The notes beneath the pieces are model-generated. The model saw only the letters and a program-made list of their open reading frames with translations. It did no database searches and was not told where the DNA came from. 64,000 nucleotides of DNA. It comes from Welwitschia mirabilis (Eukaryota > Gnetophyta > Gnetopsida > Welwitschiales). Numbering within the stretch: position 1 is the first letter of the stretch; every line of letters starts with the position of its first letter. A program made the translations under genes and the position numbers. Below, one piece after another: positions 26,740 through 39,548 of this stretch. The stretch is taken from contig JBOZIK010000001.1 in assembly GCA_051453625.1 (NCBI GenBank), positions 252,110,538 to 252,174,537 on the forward strand, read 5' to 3'.

Positions 26740-28145
26740 TTCTTTTATCAATATTATTTAACGTTTCTATTCATGATCTACAATGTTAGATTAAATATGT
26801 ACCTAAAATTATGCTATTAAAGTAGATCAATCATGGATACATCTTTTAATCTTTGCACATGATGCAATATTAGTTACAAATTTAGATAAAATATTGCAAG
26901 CATTACCACATAAATTAGAAATTTTTTATGAATAGATTAGGATAAATGTGCATGTTGACACTAACAAAAGTGCTAATTTGTAAAACCAATAAGAGAAATT
27001 ATAGTTTCTAACTCAATAATAGACAATATGAGATTATTAATACATATAAATATCTCAACTAAATGATTTTAAAACTATAAGAAGAGCATTATGTATGAAA
27101 ACACATTACATACAATGAATAGTAGATGTAAAATCATAATATTTGAACTTAAAAAATTCAAAAGGTTTATTTTAAATAATTGTACGGCCTACCATTCTTT
27201 AGGGATGTGTAATTTAGGGACTAGTCTTAATTAGAAATCTTGGAAGAAAATATAAAAGATCTAAAAAAAAGTTCTTATTGGATAAATTCAAGAGTAAAAC
27301 TTAAATTCCATATGCAATGCTTTTATTATAAGATAATATGTTACCATTAAAATCTAAGGTAGTGTATCAATTCTTAATATTCTATCTAAATAATAAACAT
27401 AGTAACAAAATCTTAAGAAATATCATTTGAAAACCTCACCAATAAGGACAATACCATGATGGAAAATTACGAATACAAAAATGGGTATTAAAAATCTTAA
27501 AGCAATAATTAATTTAGAAGAGGTTGGAAAAATTGTGAAAGAAAATATTCTAGAAAGATGAAAATAAAATCTCAAGAAAGATTATCCAAAAATCTCATCA
27601 ATAAGGATAGTATTATGATAAAAGACTATGGATACAAAAATGGGATATTAAAACTCTAGATGTAATAATGAATTTAAAAGAGCCTTAGAAAATTATGAAA
27701 GTGAAGGTTCTAAAAAGATGGCCAAAAGAAGCATAAAACCAAATGAAGATTGAATTTTATTAGTTAAGTATTAGATATGACATGCAAGATGAAATCAAAT
27801 ATTTACATGTAATTATTTTTATTTTCATGTAAATACTAATTATTATAGTAAAAATGAAATCACATCCACCTTTACATAAAAACTAAAAGATGAAATAACA
27901 TGTATCATGAGAATAGAATATGTCAATTTTGCCTGCCACAAGAAGTAAAAGATGAAAAACATATATTATTGAAGTGTTGTGAAAACATGTTTTTAAGAAA
28001 CAAATGTCAAATATTAAGTAAAATCTTCTATGAATTATTTAAACTATTTGTGATGGCTCTAGATCATTATACAGAATATGTGTTTGAACTACGTCAATAT
28101 TGGATACATCTGTTATACTCTAGATTTACTAAGGTATTCTAGAAA
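26740..28145 (+). pseudogene. LINE reverse transcriptase relic with C-terminal zinc knuckle
   Basis: The plus strand has a GC.L...LFNV.I.DL-like block (26735-26790), then LLIFAHDAILVTNLDKILQ (about 26840-26895), where FAHD replaces the FADD/YADD catalytic motif of non-LTR RT, then HVDTNKSA (from VN..KT). At the 3' end the open piece 27900-28142 reads RICQFC...VKDEKHILLKC, the CxxC...EDEKHFLL.C knuckle found at the C-terminus of some plant and animal LINE ORF2 proteins. About 1 kb between them is frame-shifted. The first catalytic Asp of the motif is changed to His, and stops are frequent, so it is dead. No endonuclease domain or poly-A tail could be located. Confidence 0.75.
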
Positions 28146-31100
28146 AACTAATTCATCTAGTAGATCCTTCAGGTCTAAACGAACATCATTAAACTTCAAT
28201 TTAATTTAGCTTAGTTCAATTGATTTTGCATTACTTTATTTATATAAATATTATTAGTTATAAACTATTAATTATAAACAAAAAATTGATTCATGTCATT
28301 CATAATTAAAACTAATATTTTTGAATCTAACTTAAGTTCATGCACTAATTTTATTTTTCTTATATTTGACTTATTTTCCTTACCAGTTCATTTTTAAAAT
28401 CAATCTAGTTTTTAACATTGTTTATTATTTAGTACCATATTGAAAATATATCATCAATAAAGGACAACACTTAAAGCATAAAAATATGTGGCAAGATATT
28501 TAACTTTAAAAGGAAAAAAAATCAAACATTAAAGGTGTAAAAACATAAAACTAACATAAATGATAATCATCAAGAATAATTGATTGATAAACTTAATGAT
28601 TTTTAGGTTACATTATGATGATTCTACTAGATACTTTAGTTATTTAGAATGATTTTATGGATTCTTATAGATTTACAGAAACCTTCTAGATTTGTGATTT
28701 ATGATCTATGATCTAATTGAGCTTATAAACTTTGTAATCAACAAGCTTTATAGATATTTCTTATATCTTATTCACATTTTCTTCTTCATCTTCTCTTTGT
28801 ATACTTCATCTACATCTAATCTGCTCTAATTGTTTTTGTAAAATTTATCTTCATATAATATGCAATAAGTTGCATTAGATTTTATAACACCTCTTCATAA
28901 TACCTTTTCATAATTTTTTTGGAATAAGTTAAGTTTAATTTTTTTATATTATACTTATTATGATATCTCTACTTGTCCTAACATTTAGATAGGAGAACCT
29001 TTAAAAAAATATTAAAAAATAAGAAGAAATTTTCAAAAGCTAGATACATTATATGTTCTTATACATGTTAACAAATAATAGCTTCAACTAAAACACATAT
29101 GCATAAATTGGAAGAAAATTAAAGATAGTCATAACTAAAGTATAATGAGATATTAACTAATATCCATCATGCTATGTTATTAAATATAATTCAAGTCATA
29201 GAAAATAAAACTTTGCTTATTAGTATTTATTTTGATAATCATATGTGAATTATGTAGCGAGATTGAGAAAGTGAATCATTTCAAAGGTTGGATATTAATC
29301 CTACTTGTATCCAAGAGAAGAGAGGTTTTTAAGGGGAAAAAACATGTTTACTTGTGATAACCATTTCAATTAAATGTGACATTAGATAATTTTAATGTAA
29401 TTATAAAATTATCACAAAAAATTAAATGAACCATTAATTTCATAAAAGTGAGTATTTAATAATTACACATGAAACCAAAAAAATAAGTTTTATTATAAAA
29501 ATTATTATAGTTATTTATGTATCAATTTATATTATTGCTTATAAACAAAAGTAAATAAATATTTAGTTATGATCTAAACATAACATACAAGAATGCACAC
29601 TTAAATATTTATTGAGATCATAAAAATTCTTTGTTTTGTATTACTTTATTAAAGGTCCTTTTTTTATAAATTATTTTTTCCATAATTTTTTTCCTACTTT
29701 TGCAAATGCTAAAATTACAATGTCATATTAAAGCATAAGTTCAATTATTATTATTATGATACAAAAACTAATAATAATTTCTCAAACATCATGGTGTATT
29801 AAAAGAAAATTACCTTAGAGTAAGTGAAAGAAGGATTAAATAATTGATGTTGTAACACTATAAAATTAGAAATACAATTAGAACTAAAGATAAGTCTTAG
29901 GTTAATACTACAATCACATCATTGGATGCAATGCCCTTTCCAAAATACTAAAGGACTCAGGAAAACCATGCAAGTTAAAATATTAGAATATTTAAAGTTA
30001 TTAAGGGATTAAATGTAATAGGTATATGAATGATTCCACAAAAATTAAGTATAAAGAATATAAAAGAATGAAAAACTCATGCTAGTAATCATTGTTAGTG
30101 ATAAAGTGCTATATTATTGATGAATAATTTGAATTCTTAAAAGCATAAGAATCTCTTTATATCATCTTAATCGACAATGAAGTATTAAAACCAAAAAAAG
30201 AAAAGAAAAATAACTATCTACAATATCAATTAATTTAAACTAGCCTAAAACAAGAATTCAGCTTATCTTAAGAAACCAATCACCTTATTTAAGACATTAC
30301 TCAATTAGGAATAAACGTTAATGGATGATGAAAAGTTAAAATATTTGCATTTTGAGAATCACTAAAATACTCAATACAAAGATTGTATTGTGGAGAATTT
30401 ACTACAAAAATTTGAGCAGAATTGGAGCTAAAAGTAAATAAATAGAAAACTAATAGTTTAAAAGAAAATAGTAAAAAAATTATAACAATTAAAAAGTAAA
30501 AAGTAATTTGACTTTTTTTAAAAAAAAGAATATCTTAAAACTAAGAATTGTTATAATAACCCAGAAACATCATGGAACTTCTTAAAAAGTACAAGAACAC
30601 ACCACAATATTCATCATTATCAACTAAAAATAGAGGAGTAATTTTTAAAAATTTCTCATAATAATAGATATGAAAATTAATTTATTGACTCTAAAGTCTC
30701 TAGTAATATGACAAGGTGACTAGAACTTCATTCCAATATAAGAAACAATTATCTTACATAATATTTAGCAATAGATGATGAAACAATCATAAACGTAAGA
30801 AACATTGAATTTGTAGAGTTACAGATGCTAAGGAAAGTGTTTTTCCTACTAAAATTTGTCTCATTTTAATTTTATCTTGTTATAATTAGTGCATACTATT
30901 TTAAAAGTAAAAGAGATAATAATATGCTTATTAGAAAAGAGAAAACAAAGGTAATTTTTACTCAATCTAATGCAATATTCATAAACAAATTAATACTAAA
31001 TGTTTTAGACAAAACTAGAAACATGTTATTATGACACAAGAAATCAAAACATTTCAAACATAAGCACACTTTGCAAAATGAGCTATGGAAATATTAAATT

Positions 31101-32279
31101 TTATAAATTTCATATGCTTAAAGATCTTCATCCTTATGAAGCTTTAAATAAGTAAACCACATAGCAATTCATTCATAAAGAAAGAAAGTAAAAGAGTAAA
31201 CATGAAATTAGAATTAATCCATAGAAATTTATGGGTGCTTTCCTTAACATATTTCTTCACTTTTGTTAATGCTTTTCTAGAATGTTATTTGTTTATTATA
31301 TATGTTCGGTTATTAAAACATAAACATTTCATTATTTTTCTTGCATTCAAAAATCTAGAAAAATAATAAATAAGATATTCTATTTAAATAATCAAATAAT
31401 ATGTTCCTACTAAAATCAAAATCCCTAGGGATTCAACCTGATACTACCCATCTCTACCTCCATAATTGAATAGTATTATAAAGACAAAGAATCATATAAT
31501 CATGATACTAGCTAAGTTCATGATGTATGGATCTATATTACTTATGAATGGAAGCATTTATAACTAGTACATACTTGTACAAAAAACTTCTATCATCAAC
31601 AATAAAAGGACATATACCCTTAAAATTATGATCTAATATGCTAATATCCTTGTTACATTTCAAGATCTTTGGTAATAAACCTTTTTTGCACATACCCTAA
31701 TAATAATTAAAAAAGCTAGAAAAGAAGGAAAAATAAATCCATGAACTCCTTAATCATTCAACTAAAATCATAGCCTATTTAGTAAAGAATATTATTTAAA
31801 ATAAATCTTATCTAAATATATGTAATTTTTAAGTAAAAAAGAACATTATGGAAGCATACTTATCATCCAAAAACATAATCCTTGGAACTACTAACAAAGA
31901 GAGTAATAAAGTATCATTAAAACCAATAGGCAACTCTAAAAAGATAAAAAAGGAAATAACTTTAGTAAATATCAACATGATTCACATCTCAAATATATTT
32001 AATTAAACCAATTAGGTATGTTAAACTCATAGGAAAATTAAATTATTTCAAGATTAAAAAACACAAAATTATAGAAAAATCTTGAAAACATCCATAATGG
32101 AAGAAAGCAATGGAGAAATAATATAACATGCTTATAAATCATGATACATGAAAAGTGGGAATAAGAAAAGAAAAACACATTTGATAGTTAAATATGTGCA
32201 TAGAATGAAGATATTAATTATAATAACGTATTTGTTTGAACTACAAAAGTAATAATGCTAATGTTATTTTTTATTTAGT
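28146..32279. other. AT-rich stretch with no recognisable gene
   Basis: Very AT-rich with short frames only, and I see no domain, tRNA or repeat structure I can defend. The sequence at 31423-31470 (tccctagggattcaacctg...) resembles a motif near the primer sites of some gypsy elements, but it is too degenerate to call. Confidence 0.5.
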
Positions 32280-32640
32280 GGTGTAACATAATTGGAATCT
32301 ATTTCAATTTGATGTAAAGTTGTATTTCCTTAATGGTTATTTGGAGGAATAAATTTATATTACACAACTAGAAGGCTTTGTCATGGTAGATCATATAACC
32401 AACACATGCATAGTATAAAAGTTTTTATATGAGTTAAAAGAAGCTTTTCAATCATTATTGATAAAATTAAATGACTTTTTTTAAAATAATGGCTTTAACA
32501 AATTAAATATGAATAATAATATTGTATATTAATGATGAAATCATTAACATAGGATCAATTGATTACATAAATTCTAAGTAAGAAAAGAGTTAAGGATAGA
32601 GACTTAATATAGCATTCATGACTTAATATAGTGAAAATAT
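32280..32640 (+). pseudogene. Ty1/copia reverse transcriptase fragment
   Basis: A short plus-strand stretch translates to FQFDVKLYFLNGYLEE, IYITQLEGFVM and FLYELKEAFQS, the copia RT block usually seen as DVK.AFLNG.L.EE..M.QP.GF and LYGLKQ.PR.W. At least two stops are present and no other copia domain was found beside it, so it is an isolated fragment. Confidence 0.75.
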
Positions 32641-32829
32641 AATATCTTAATTCAATTAAAAATAAAAGCCATTATTATATATGAAAACTAAAAACTGAAA
32701 ATTTTTTATTACATCTGAAGACCCTTTGTATATGTTGGAAAAACGAAATGTACATGGAATGTGTTTTGAAAAATCTCATAAATATAGTTACAAGGAATAG
32801 CTAGTAACAAGTATAATAATTCTAACAAA

Positions 32830-34960
32830 TTAGATGTTGTAGCATTACATTTCTAATGAATTTGATCTAATAATGAGCATTGAAAAGAAACTTTAAATTC
32901 ATTTTCAATAGAATTTTGCTAACATAGATGACACATTCTATCTTCTCATTGTATGTTTTTCCATCTGCCTATTTCCACTTGAAAAGAGAGAGATCTTATT
33001 CTTGATTTATTAATTTGAATATGTAGGTAATAAGGGATTGCTACAACTAGGTATGTTGCTTTTGTGATAATGTCTCCTCTAATATCTTGAAGCTAGAAAA
33101 GTTTCTTTCCTTCAAGATTTTTCCAACATTTTTGTAAGAGATCTTTTTTGTTGATTCTACAAAGTTTCATGGGATTATGTTAGAAAATATCTTCTTAAAT
33201 GTGTCACTTATGTAGCTATACATTGCCTTGATAATACTAACATTTCTTCTAAGTAGCCTAAATTACTTTTTAAAGAATTTATCTATTGATGTATTAGGGT
33301 ATAACCTAGATATATGCTACAAATTAGAAAAGAACTTTCACTTCTACTTTTGATAACTGAACTTCTAATAATAAGATATTAAACAGAATCTATCTTTTCA
33401 CATTAACTTCTCTTACTAAAAAGTATGTTTAGATCTCTTGAATTTTTCTTTGATACTTTTATGTTAAACAAAGACCTTAGACATCATGCCCATAAATAAA
33501 AGTTGGTTGTACAATACTACAAACTAATTTCTTACAAATGGCATAAGAAAAAATAGGTTCTTTCTTACATTTTTGCTTAAATACATGTAATGCTTTCATT
33601 CCACTTGAACTCAATGAACGATGCATTCATCCTGCTTGTTTGAAAATTCAATGCCCAAGTATTTGTACACTTAAACTTTTTCCTAGTGTTTTTAATACCA
33701 TACATCATTAATGGCAAAGTTTATTTAGAATGTTTAATAAATGTTGTAGACCTTTATCAATATTCAAGGTAAGGGTCACATCATTAGTATAAAGGAGCAA
33801 ATTAATTAGAATGTTTTCACTATGTATTGAGAATTTAGATTGAACCTCTTGGATGCATGACTCTAATTCATCAATAAAATTCCAAGAGTGCAAGTGATAG
33901 AGCTTAGCTTTTTTTAATGTTGGTAAGGCTATGAAATAACAATTTTTTTAAGAATGATCCTCTCTAAGTTGGATGCATATCTCATTGTAGATTTATTGAA
34001 TGGCAATTAATAGTGGTATTGGATTATTGATATTGAAAAGTTGTTGCCAAAGATTGCTTTTGTTTACAGAATTATATGCTTGAGTAAAGTCCACAAAATA
34101 AATAAACTATTTTCTTTTTACATATTTGGCCTATTCAAGAAAATATCTTAAAGTAATAAGATGGTCCATAGTTGAAAGCTATTGCCAAAATCCCATTTGA
34201 GCCATTGTCTAGATGATATCATCCTTTATCCATTGACCTAGCTTTGATTCAAGAAAATTATCCAATAATTTCACAAATATATTATTAATAACAATTAGTC
34301 TATAGTTATTAAGATTTGTCCTACATCCTTTGTTGGATAATATGATGGCCTTGTTAATACACTAATCCTTATTCAAGTCATACTCTACTACTACGTTAAG
34401 ATTTTTCCAAACCACCTTTTATGCAATAGGATCTTTTCGTTTTAGCGTCTTTGGGTATAATCCTTTTACCTTAGTAACTCTTCCACAAGAAAGTATATGA
34501 ATGCCTTGCATAAAAGAAAGAGTCAAGTTTCTATCAATACATTCCTCATAAATCTGAATTTCTACAATTAAATTTTGATAAAATTTGTGAACTTCTATTC
34601 ACGAAAATTAGAAGTTAGTACTCTATTTATTAAGAAATTGATTTGAAAAGCATCATGAACATTTTTGAGCCTCAAGGTTAATTATATTTGTTATTTTTTG
34701 ATAAATTATCTTTTCTTCTTTTTATCAAGTTTTTGTATCCCTAAACTATCTTTGTTGACTTATAGAGTTTAAGGTTTGATCTAGCTTGTTTACACTTTTC
34801 ATTGAACCAGTCTTTATGCTTTAGGTAATATTTTCCTAGTGATCTGATGAGTAGCTGGTAATATGATTTTAGTTAGGCCCTTAGTTGGGTTCTAATTATT
34901 TTCAATTTTAGCTTGAAACCCCAATTTATGTTTCTTATATAATTTAAAATATTTCTATTT
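32830..34960 (-). pseudogene. LINE reverse transcriptase relic, minus strand
   Basis: Reading from 34960 leftwards the translation follows LINE RT order. First comes NLNNYRLIVINNIFVKLLD (about 34320-34265, from NYR.I.I......K), then MGFWQ...STMDHLITLRYF (34200-34145), FIYFVDFTQAYNSV (34115-34075, from CFVDFRKAFD), and the open piece 33893-33708 with LLLYTNDVTLTLN (YADD changed to YTND). The end has MCHLC...IENEF...FQC (about 32945-32880), the same C-terminal knuckle type as the relic at 27.9 kb. The two are probably one family in opposite orientation. Stops and lost catalytic residues show it is dead. Confidence 0.8.
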
Positions 34961-35364
34961 CTTTTTACCCCCTAAATAATTATTAGGGATTATGGTCAAA
35001 CAAAGAAAATATAATGCATGATGGAAGGATTCTCCCAAAGCACCACATACATCAAAGTGCTAAACACATGTAACATTTTTTGCATTGGAGAAGAGCAAAT
35101 TAATGCGAAAATATCCTTGTGAGCTTATAAAAGTAAAGTTCTTATGATTCTACTATACATAGTTTCACAATTATTTACTAGGAATTAAAATGTTCAACAT
35201 TAATCTTGAAAGATCCAAGTGAAATTTCAAAGCTATTAATGCATAATAATTAGAAAAGACAACAAAAATATGGCAAAGAGCTATAGAGAAAAGGTATACA
35301 CAATAACAACAATGAGAAAAACAGATAAACAAGAGAGTGGAATAGAAAACAGAATGGGACAAAT

Positions 35365-35615
35365 GATTTTTTTGGTTTATTCTTCCATTATTCTTTGATG
35401 CATTGAACTATAATGACCTCCTTGTTTTATGATTAGGAGGAGGAAGACACTAATGCAGCCACTTTATGCTCTCTTATAGAAATTAAGAGTTTTTTAAAGT
35501 TTTATGGAGACATTTTTGTGTTTTCTCTTGGGACATCTTTTCTAGAATATTTACTTTTTTGTTTCTTTTTAATGGCTTAATTTAGGATTTTAACTAATGC
35601 GCTTATATGATCCTC
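35365..35615. repeat. Diverged direct repeat, left copy
   Basis: It shares blocks in order with 36025-36300: tttattcttccattattctt, a gaactataa...cctcc block, a run of purines, an aattaagag or aactaaagag block, and finally taatttaggattttaact (here about 35578). The spacing of about 660 bp in direct orientation could be LTRs of a small non-autonomous element or a segmental duplication. Confidence 0.55.
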
Positions 35616-36024
35616 TCTTGCAAAGAAGGCATCTTCATTTGAATTAGTCACATCTTATGCTATCCACCCCTTTAAAGATCTCCTTTGATTTTTGACTTTT
35701 TTCCTCTTTTTTAAAATTATTTTAGAAGCATTAAGCACTATATATGATCCTTACCTTTAGAAGTTCCTTGCTTTTCATTTGAAAGCCATTAAGTGTTGCA
35801 TCACATAAATAGTTATCACTCCCTTTCAACTTTGTATGGAGCTTTAAACTTATACTCATCTTCTCTTTGAAATGACGTGGCAATCTTCTATTTTTCCTGT
35901 TTCATTAGATGTTTTTCTATTTTCTATTGGTGAATTTATTTTATTGAAATTATTACCTATCTTTAAGATAAACAAGATCTTCCTCTTGGTCATCCTTGTT
36001 TTTAAGATTTTGTTTGAATCCATG

Positions 36025-36300
36025 CTACCAAGCTTATTCTTCCATCATTCTTTAATGCCTTAAACTATAAGAACTCTCCATTTTTGTCAGAGGGAAAAGA
36101 CGAATGTGCCAATTTTATAATCTGTTATAATAACTAAAGAGCTTTCTTCATTTTTTGGGGTCGATTTTGCGTTTTTCTTTAGTTATTTTGTCAACAATAT
36201 CTTTTTCCCTTTTCTTCCTTCCTTTCTTCATTTCTTTTTTACACCTTTTTCTTTTTTTTTTTTTTTGCCTAATTTGGAATTTTAACTCATGCTCCTGCAC
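36025..36300. repeat. Diverged direct repeat, right copy
   Basis: Partner of 35365-35615. It contains cttattcttccatcattctt and, near its end, ctaatttggaattttaactc, with a longer T-rich tract in between. I saw no primer site or polypurine tract in the 400 bp between the copies. Confidence 0.55.
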
Positions 36301-37590
36301 CAACTACCACTTCACTTCTGGAATAATCAAAGCATAGTAAAATCTATTAAAAATTCCATGTTTCATGAGAGAACAAGGCATGAAAAGATAAAATCATACT
36401 TACATGTGAAAATTATATTCTAAAGGATTTTTTTAAGAGTTTTCTTGTTTTAAACACAAACAGACAAGCATCAGATGGATAGATGGATTGATAAAAGCAT
36501 TACAAGGGTCTAACTTCAACACTTGTGTATAAGCATTAAAAATTAATGAGATGGTCCAAAATCAAGTAAATCAAAGTATGATGAAGGAACCAAGTAGAAC
36601 AAGTAACTAGAAATTGTGTGGTAAAGTGTTAGTGAATGGACTCTTTATGCTTCATCTATAAAACAAAACCAACATGTTTTGTTACAAAACCAATTATAGT
36701 TATTTAAAAAATATTTGTAATCATTTATAAACTAAACTTATTAGATGTTTAGCTGTAATTGAAAAGCCATGAGTCATAACATGACATGCTACTCTTCTCA
36801 ATAAATACCTCAATACATTGTATCATGCATTAACAAATATAATTGTTATTTAAAATAAAATTATTTTTAAAGTTTTTAATCTTAAAATTTGTAATCTTTA
36901 TATTTGTTTATTAAATCCCATTAGATGTTGGTGACTCATTAATGTTTTTTTTTTTTTTTTTTGTCTTTCGCAAAAATCAAAACTCCAACAATTATACAAC
37001 TAACAATGTTATGGAATAACATGATATTCTAATAAACCATCACAAGTTTACTTGTAATAAATTTTTCAAATNNNNNNNNNNNNNNNNNNNNNNNNNNNNN
37101 NNNNNNNNNNNNNNNNNNNNNNNNNNNNNNNNNNNNNNNNNNNNNNNNNNTATATATATACACCTTGAAAACAATAGAAAAAGAAATTAAAATCTAAAAT
37201 TCTCCTTAACTTCATTTTCTAGTAAACATAAACTAATTTTAAAGGAAAGGAAAAAGTAAAGAAAACAAATAATACATGCATATCACATGAAGAAGAATGA
37301 TGACTTTTGAAATAAGAAATAGCCATTAACAATTTTCTACATCAAACCACATTGTTATAAAAAATCAAAAAAATAGTATGAGAGGAATAGATATGCTCAA
37401 TAAGCTTTATACACACCTCCTAAACAAGAGGGCGAAGCCTCTAGTTGCAAATTCTAAAAAGCATCCAAGAAAAACTAAGCTTGTCTTTTGCCTATGAATA
37501 ATTTCCAGAAAAAAAAGAATAAATAATCTTATTAACTTATTCTTCATCAATATGAGACAAGTGAAAAGGGAATGTCGAACTTGAAACTGA
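36301..37590. other. AT-rich stretch with poly-T and a 79-N gap
   Basis: No gene seen. A pure T run lies at about 36943-36962 and a gap of 79 N at 37072-37150, followed by a short TA repeat. The gap size is not a round number, so it may be an estimated length. Confidence 0.6.
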
Positions 37591-37600
37591 TACCAAATAT

Positions 37601-37753
37601 AATTTCCCCAAAAGTAAAGCCACCACAATCGCCTAAATAAATGTTTTACTTACACCATGGACTCATAGTATGTCAACTAGGTCATTTAAAGGTTCAAACC
37701 TGTGATCTCTTCAATAAAGGATGAGTATCCCGCTAAGTGAACTACCATCCCAT
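37601..37753 (-). mobile_element. tRNA-derived SINE, copy 1
   Basis: On the minus strand a Pol III box A-like GGATGGTAGTTCACTTAGCG (37750-37731) is followed about 30 bp later by a perfect box B core GGTTTGAACC (37700-37691). The body ends in GTGGTGGCTTTACTTTTGGG. The same body and ending occur at 43.2 kb and 54.5 kb, which makes it an interspersed family and not a tRNA gene. Confidence 0.65.
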
Positions 37754-38585
37754 TGGATATATGAGGCAACTGAGAGTCTAATAAAACCTAAAAAGGAAAA
37801 TCATGAATACCACATATAATAATATAATAGACTAATTTCAAAAAAATTAATGTCCAAATTGAAAGCTTTTAATTATTTATGTATGCTTAGTTAGGAAGAA
37901 CTACACATCTCACTCATCTTTGCTTTGTTTTCAAACAACACTTGAATTAGCCATGTCTAAGACATTATATTCATCATCAATTGAGTAAGATAATATACTT
38001 CTGTCAAATCTCATTGAGTGAATGGAAAAATTGTCCTAATTTTTAAGATTCTAAGCCTTGCTATGCTACCACAAAGACCGTTACTCTAGTTGATGTGATT
38101 TGATTAATGTGATTTTTAATGTGGGTGTGAATCTTTTTTTAATATAAATTTGCCCATGGACAACTTAATTGCACTAAGATGATTAGCTTATAAGAGATAG
38201 TTAATAGTTAATTAAGGAGCTGAAATTTGAAATATGATATTTTAATACTTTTAATATTAATTTGTAGTATGTTGAAAGGTTTCCATGGAAATTTCATCAA
38301 AGCCCAATGTGTTGCTAAGAAGAAAAATTGTTTTCACCCAAAGTCCATGTTTGTAATAATAGCAAAAAAACGATGTTTATTAAGGCTTCGGCTAAGAAGG
38401 CAAATTCGACATCCTTTCCACAGAAAGGCTCAACAACCAAAAGAATCTTATGTTAAAAAGAAGACTTTCCATCCGTCGCTGCGGATTGAACACTTCTAAG
38501 TCCTCCTTTTTGGTGTTTTTCGTTGGATTAATTGTTTATCTTTTTATGATGTTTTAGTTGCGGTTGGCATGGTTGGACCATGTGA
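37754..38585. other. Intergenic stretch left of the candidate exon
   Basis: A plus frame of 90 codons at 38227-38499 is Lys/Arg-rich and becomes GC-richer towards its end, but it has no recognisable domain or strong start context. I leave it uncalled. Confidence 0.4.
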
Positions 38586-38691
38586 TCATGTGAATATATG
38601 TTTCTTTCTCTTCTCTGCTGGTGATCCGGAAAGGTCCAGCTCAACATCTAACCGTTCGGCCAATCTTAATGCAAAGATTTCCCGGTCCCGT
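38586..38691 (-). CDS. Candidate terminal exon of an unknown gene
   Basis: After a good acceptor (TATGTTTTTCAG, AG at 38693-38692) the minus strand reads 34 codons and a TGA at 38588-38586. The peptide RDREIFALRLAERLDVELD continues with a short Ser/Lys tail, and its charge-patterned helix looks like real protein. The DNA is GC-richer than its flanks. It lies 860 bp downstream of the RabGAP stop in the same orientation, so it could be the last exon of a separate small gene, an alternative 3' exon, or a decayed gene fragment. I do not recognise the family. An upstream partner exon between 38.7 and 39.5 kb could not be fixed. Confidence 0.35.
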
Positions 38692-39548
38692 CTGAAAAAC
38701 ATAAACAATGTGTAACACCCTTGCCTTAGCCCTTTTCAAAGAAAGACATGTATCTATTATTGACTGAAGAAATGTTTTCCTTTCTTTCTGAATAAAATTA
38801 AAGCTTTTAATATTGTGTCCACCTTGTAGCGCATCATGAAAGAAAGATAAAGAAAAGGATCTTGTCGGTTGCCCACAAGTGAGAATTAAGATCATTGTCG
38901 AAAGTTGTTTTCTCAACTGCAAATTTCATCAGCATTCCCCATTATTGCAATAGGGCGTCAGTGGCCGTTTAAGTGTGACAGATTTTAAACGAAAATTTAG
39001 AAGCCCATTCGAGTTGTGCCATTAATGATCTCATTTGACTACTCAGTCTTCATCATCTCATGATTATTGAGTCTCCTTGGGGCATCCTTACAGCCACCAT
39101 CAGTCATTCAATCTCTTTCGTACCTTGTTTTAGGCAAAGCTGAGAAAAAGAGAGAAAGCTGGATATCATTTACATTGAACAACTCAGTATCCTTAACCTG
39201 AAAATGTACGTGTATCATAGGAGATTGTAACATGAAATGCACAACGGCATTTGAATTCTTCGTTGATTATTTCAAAAGGCCTAAGAGTAAACCGCATGCA
39301 GGGATACCTTACTAATTAATTGTACAGGACTGGTTTGATTTCCAGGCTTGCTACACTGGAGAACCAATATGATGCGGTAAATTTAACCACCTAAATATAT
39401 GAGATGGAGAAACTACATGGCTTTTTTCACTCCATCATGAAACTCTTTTATTTATCTCATATACAGGCCACCAGGCAACGTGACACTGGTTTAGCCACCG
39501 TATAAAATGATTCAAAACAATGAAAAAGAATCACGATTGATACAGTTA
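38692..39548 (-). other. 3' flank and probable 3' UTR of the RabGAP gene
   Basis: Moderately GC-rich for this window and mostly non-coding. The part next to 39549 is expected to be the 3' UTR, but no convincing AATAAA-type signal was picked by eye. A 93-codon minus frame at 38922-38641 overlaps the candidate exon in another frame and is not called. Confidence 0.4.

Noticed and set aside
31423-31470. Gypsy leader motif near tccctagggattcaacctg
   Set aside because: It resembles a known leader phrase, but no primer site, LTR end or pol in a fitting orientation lies nearby.
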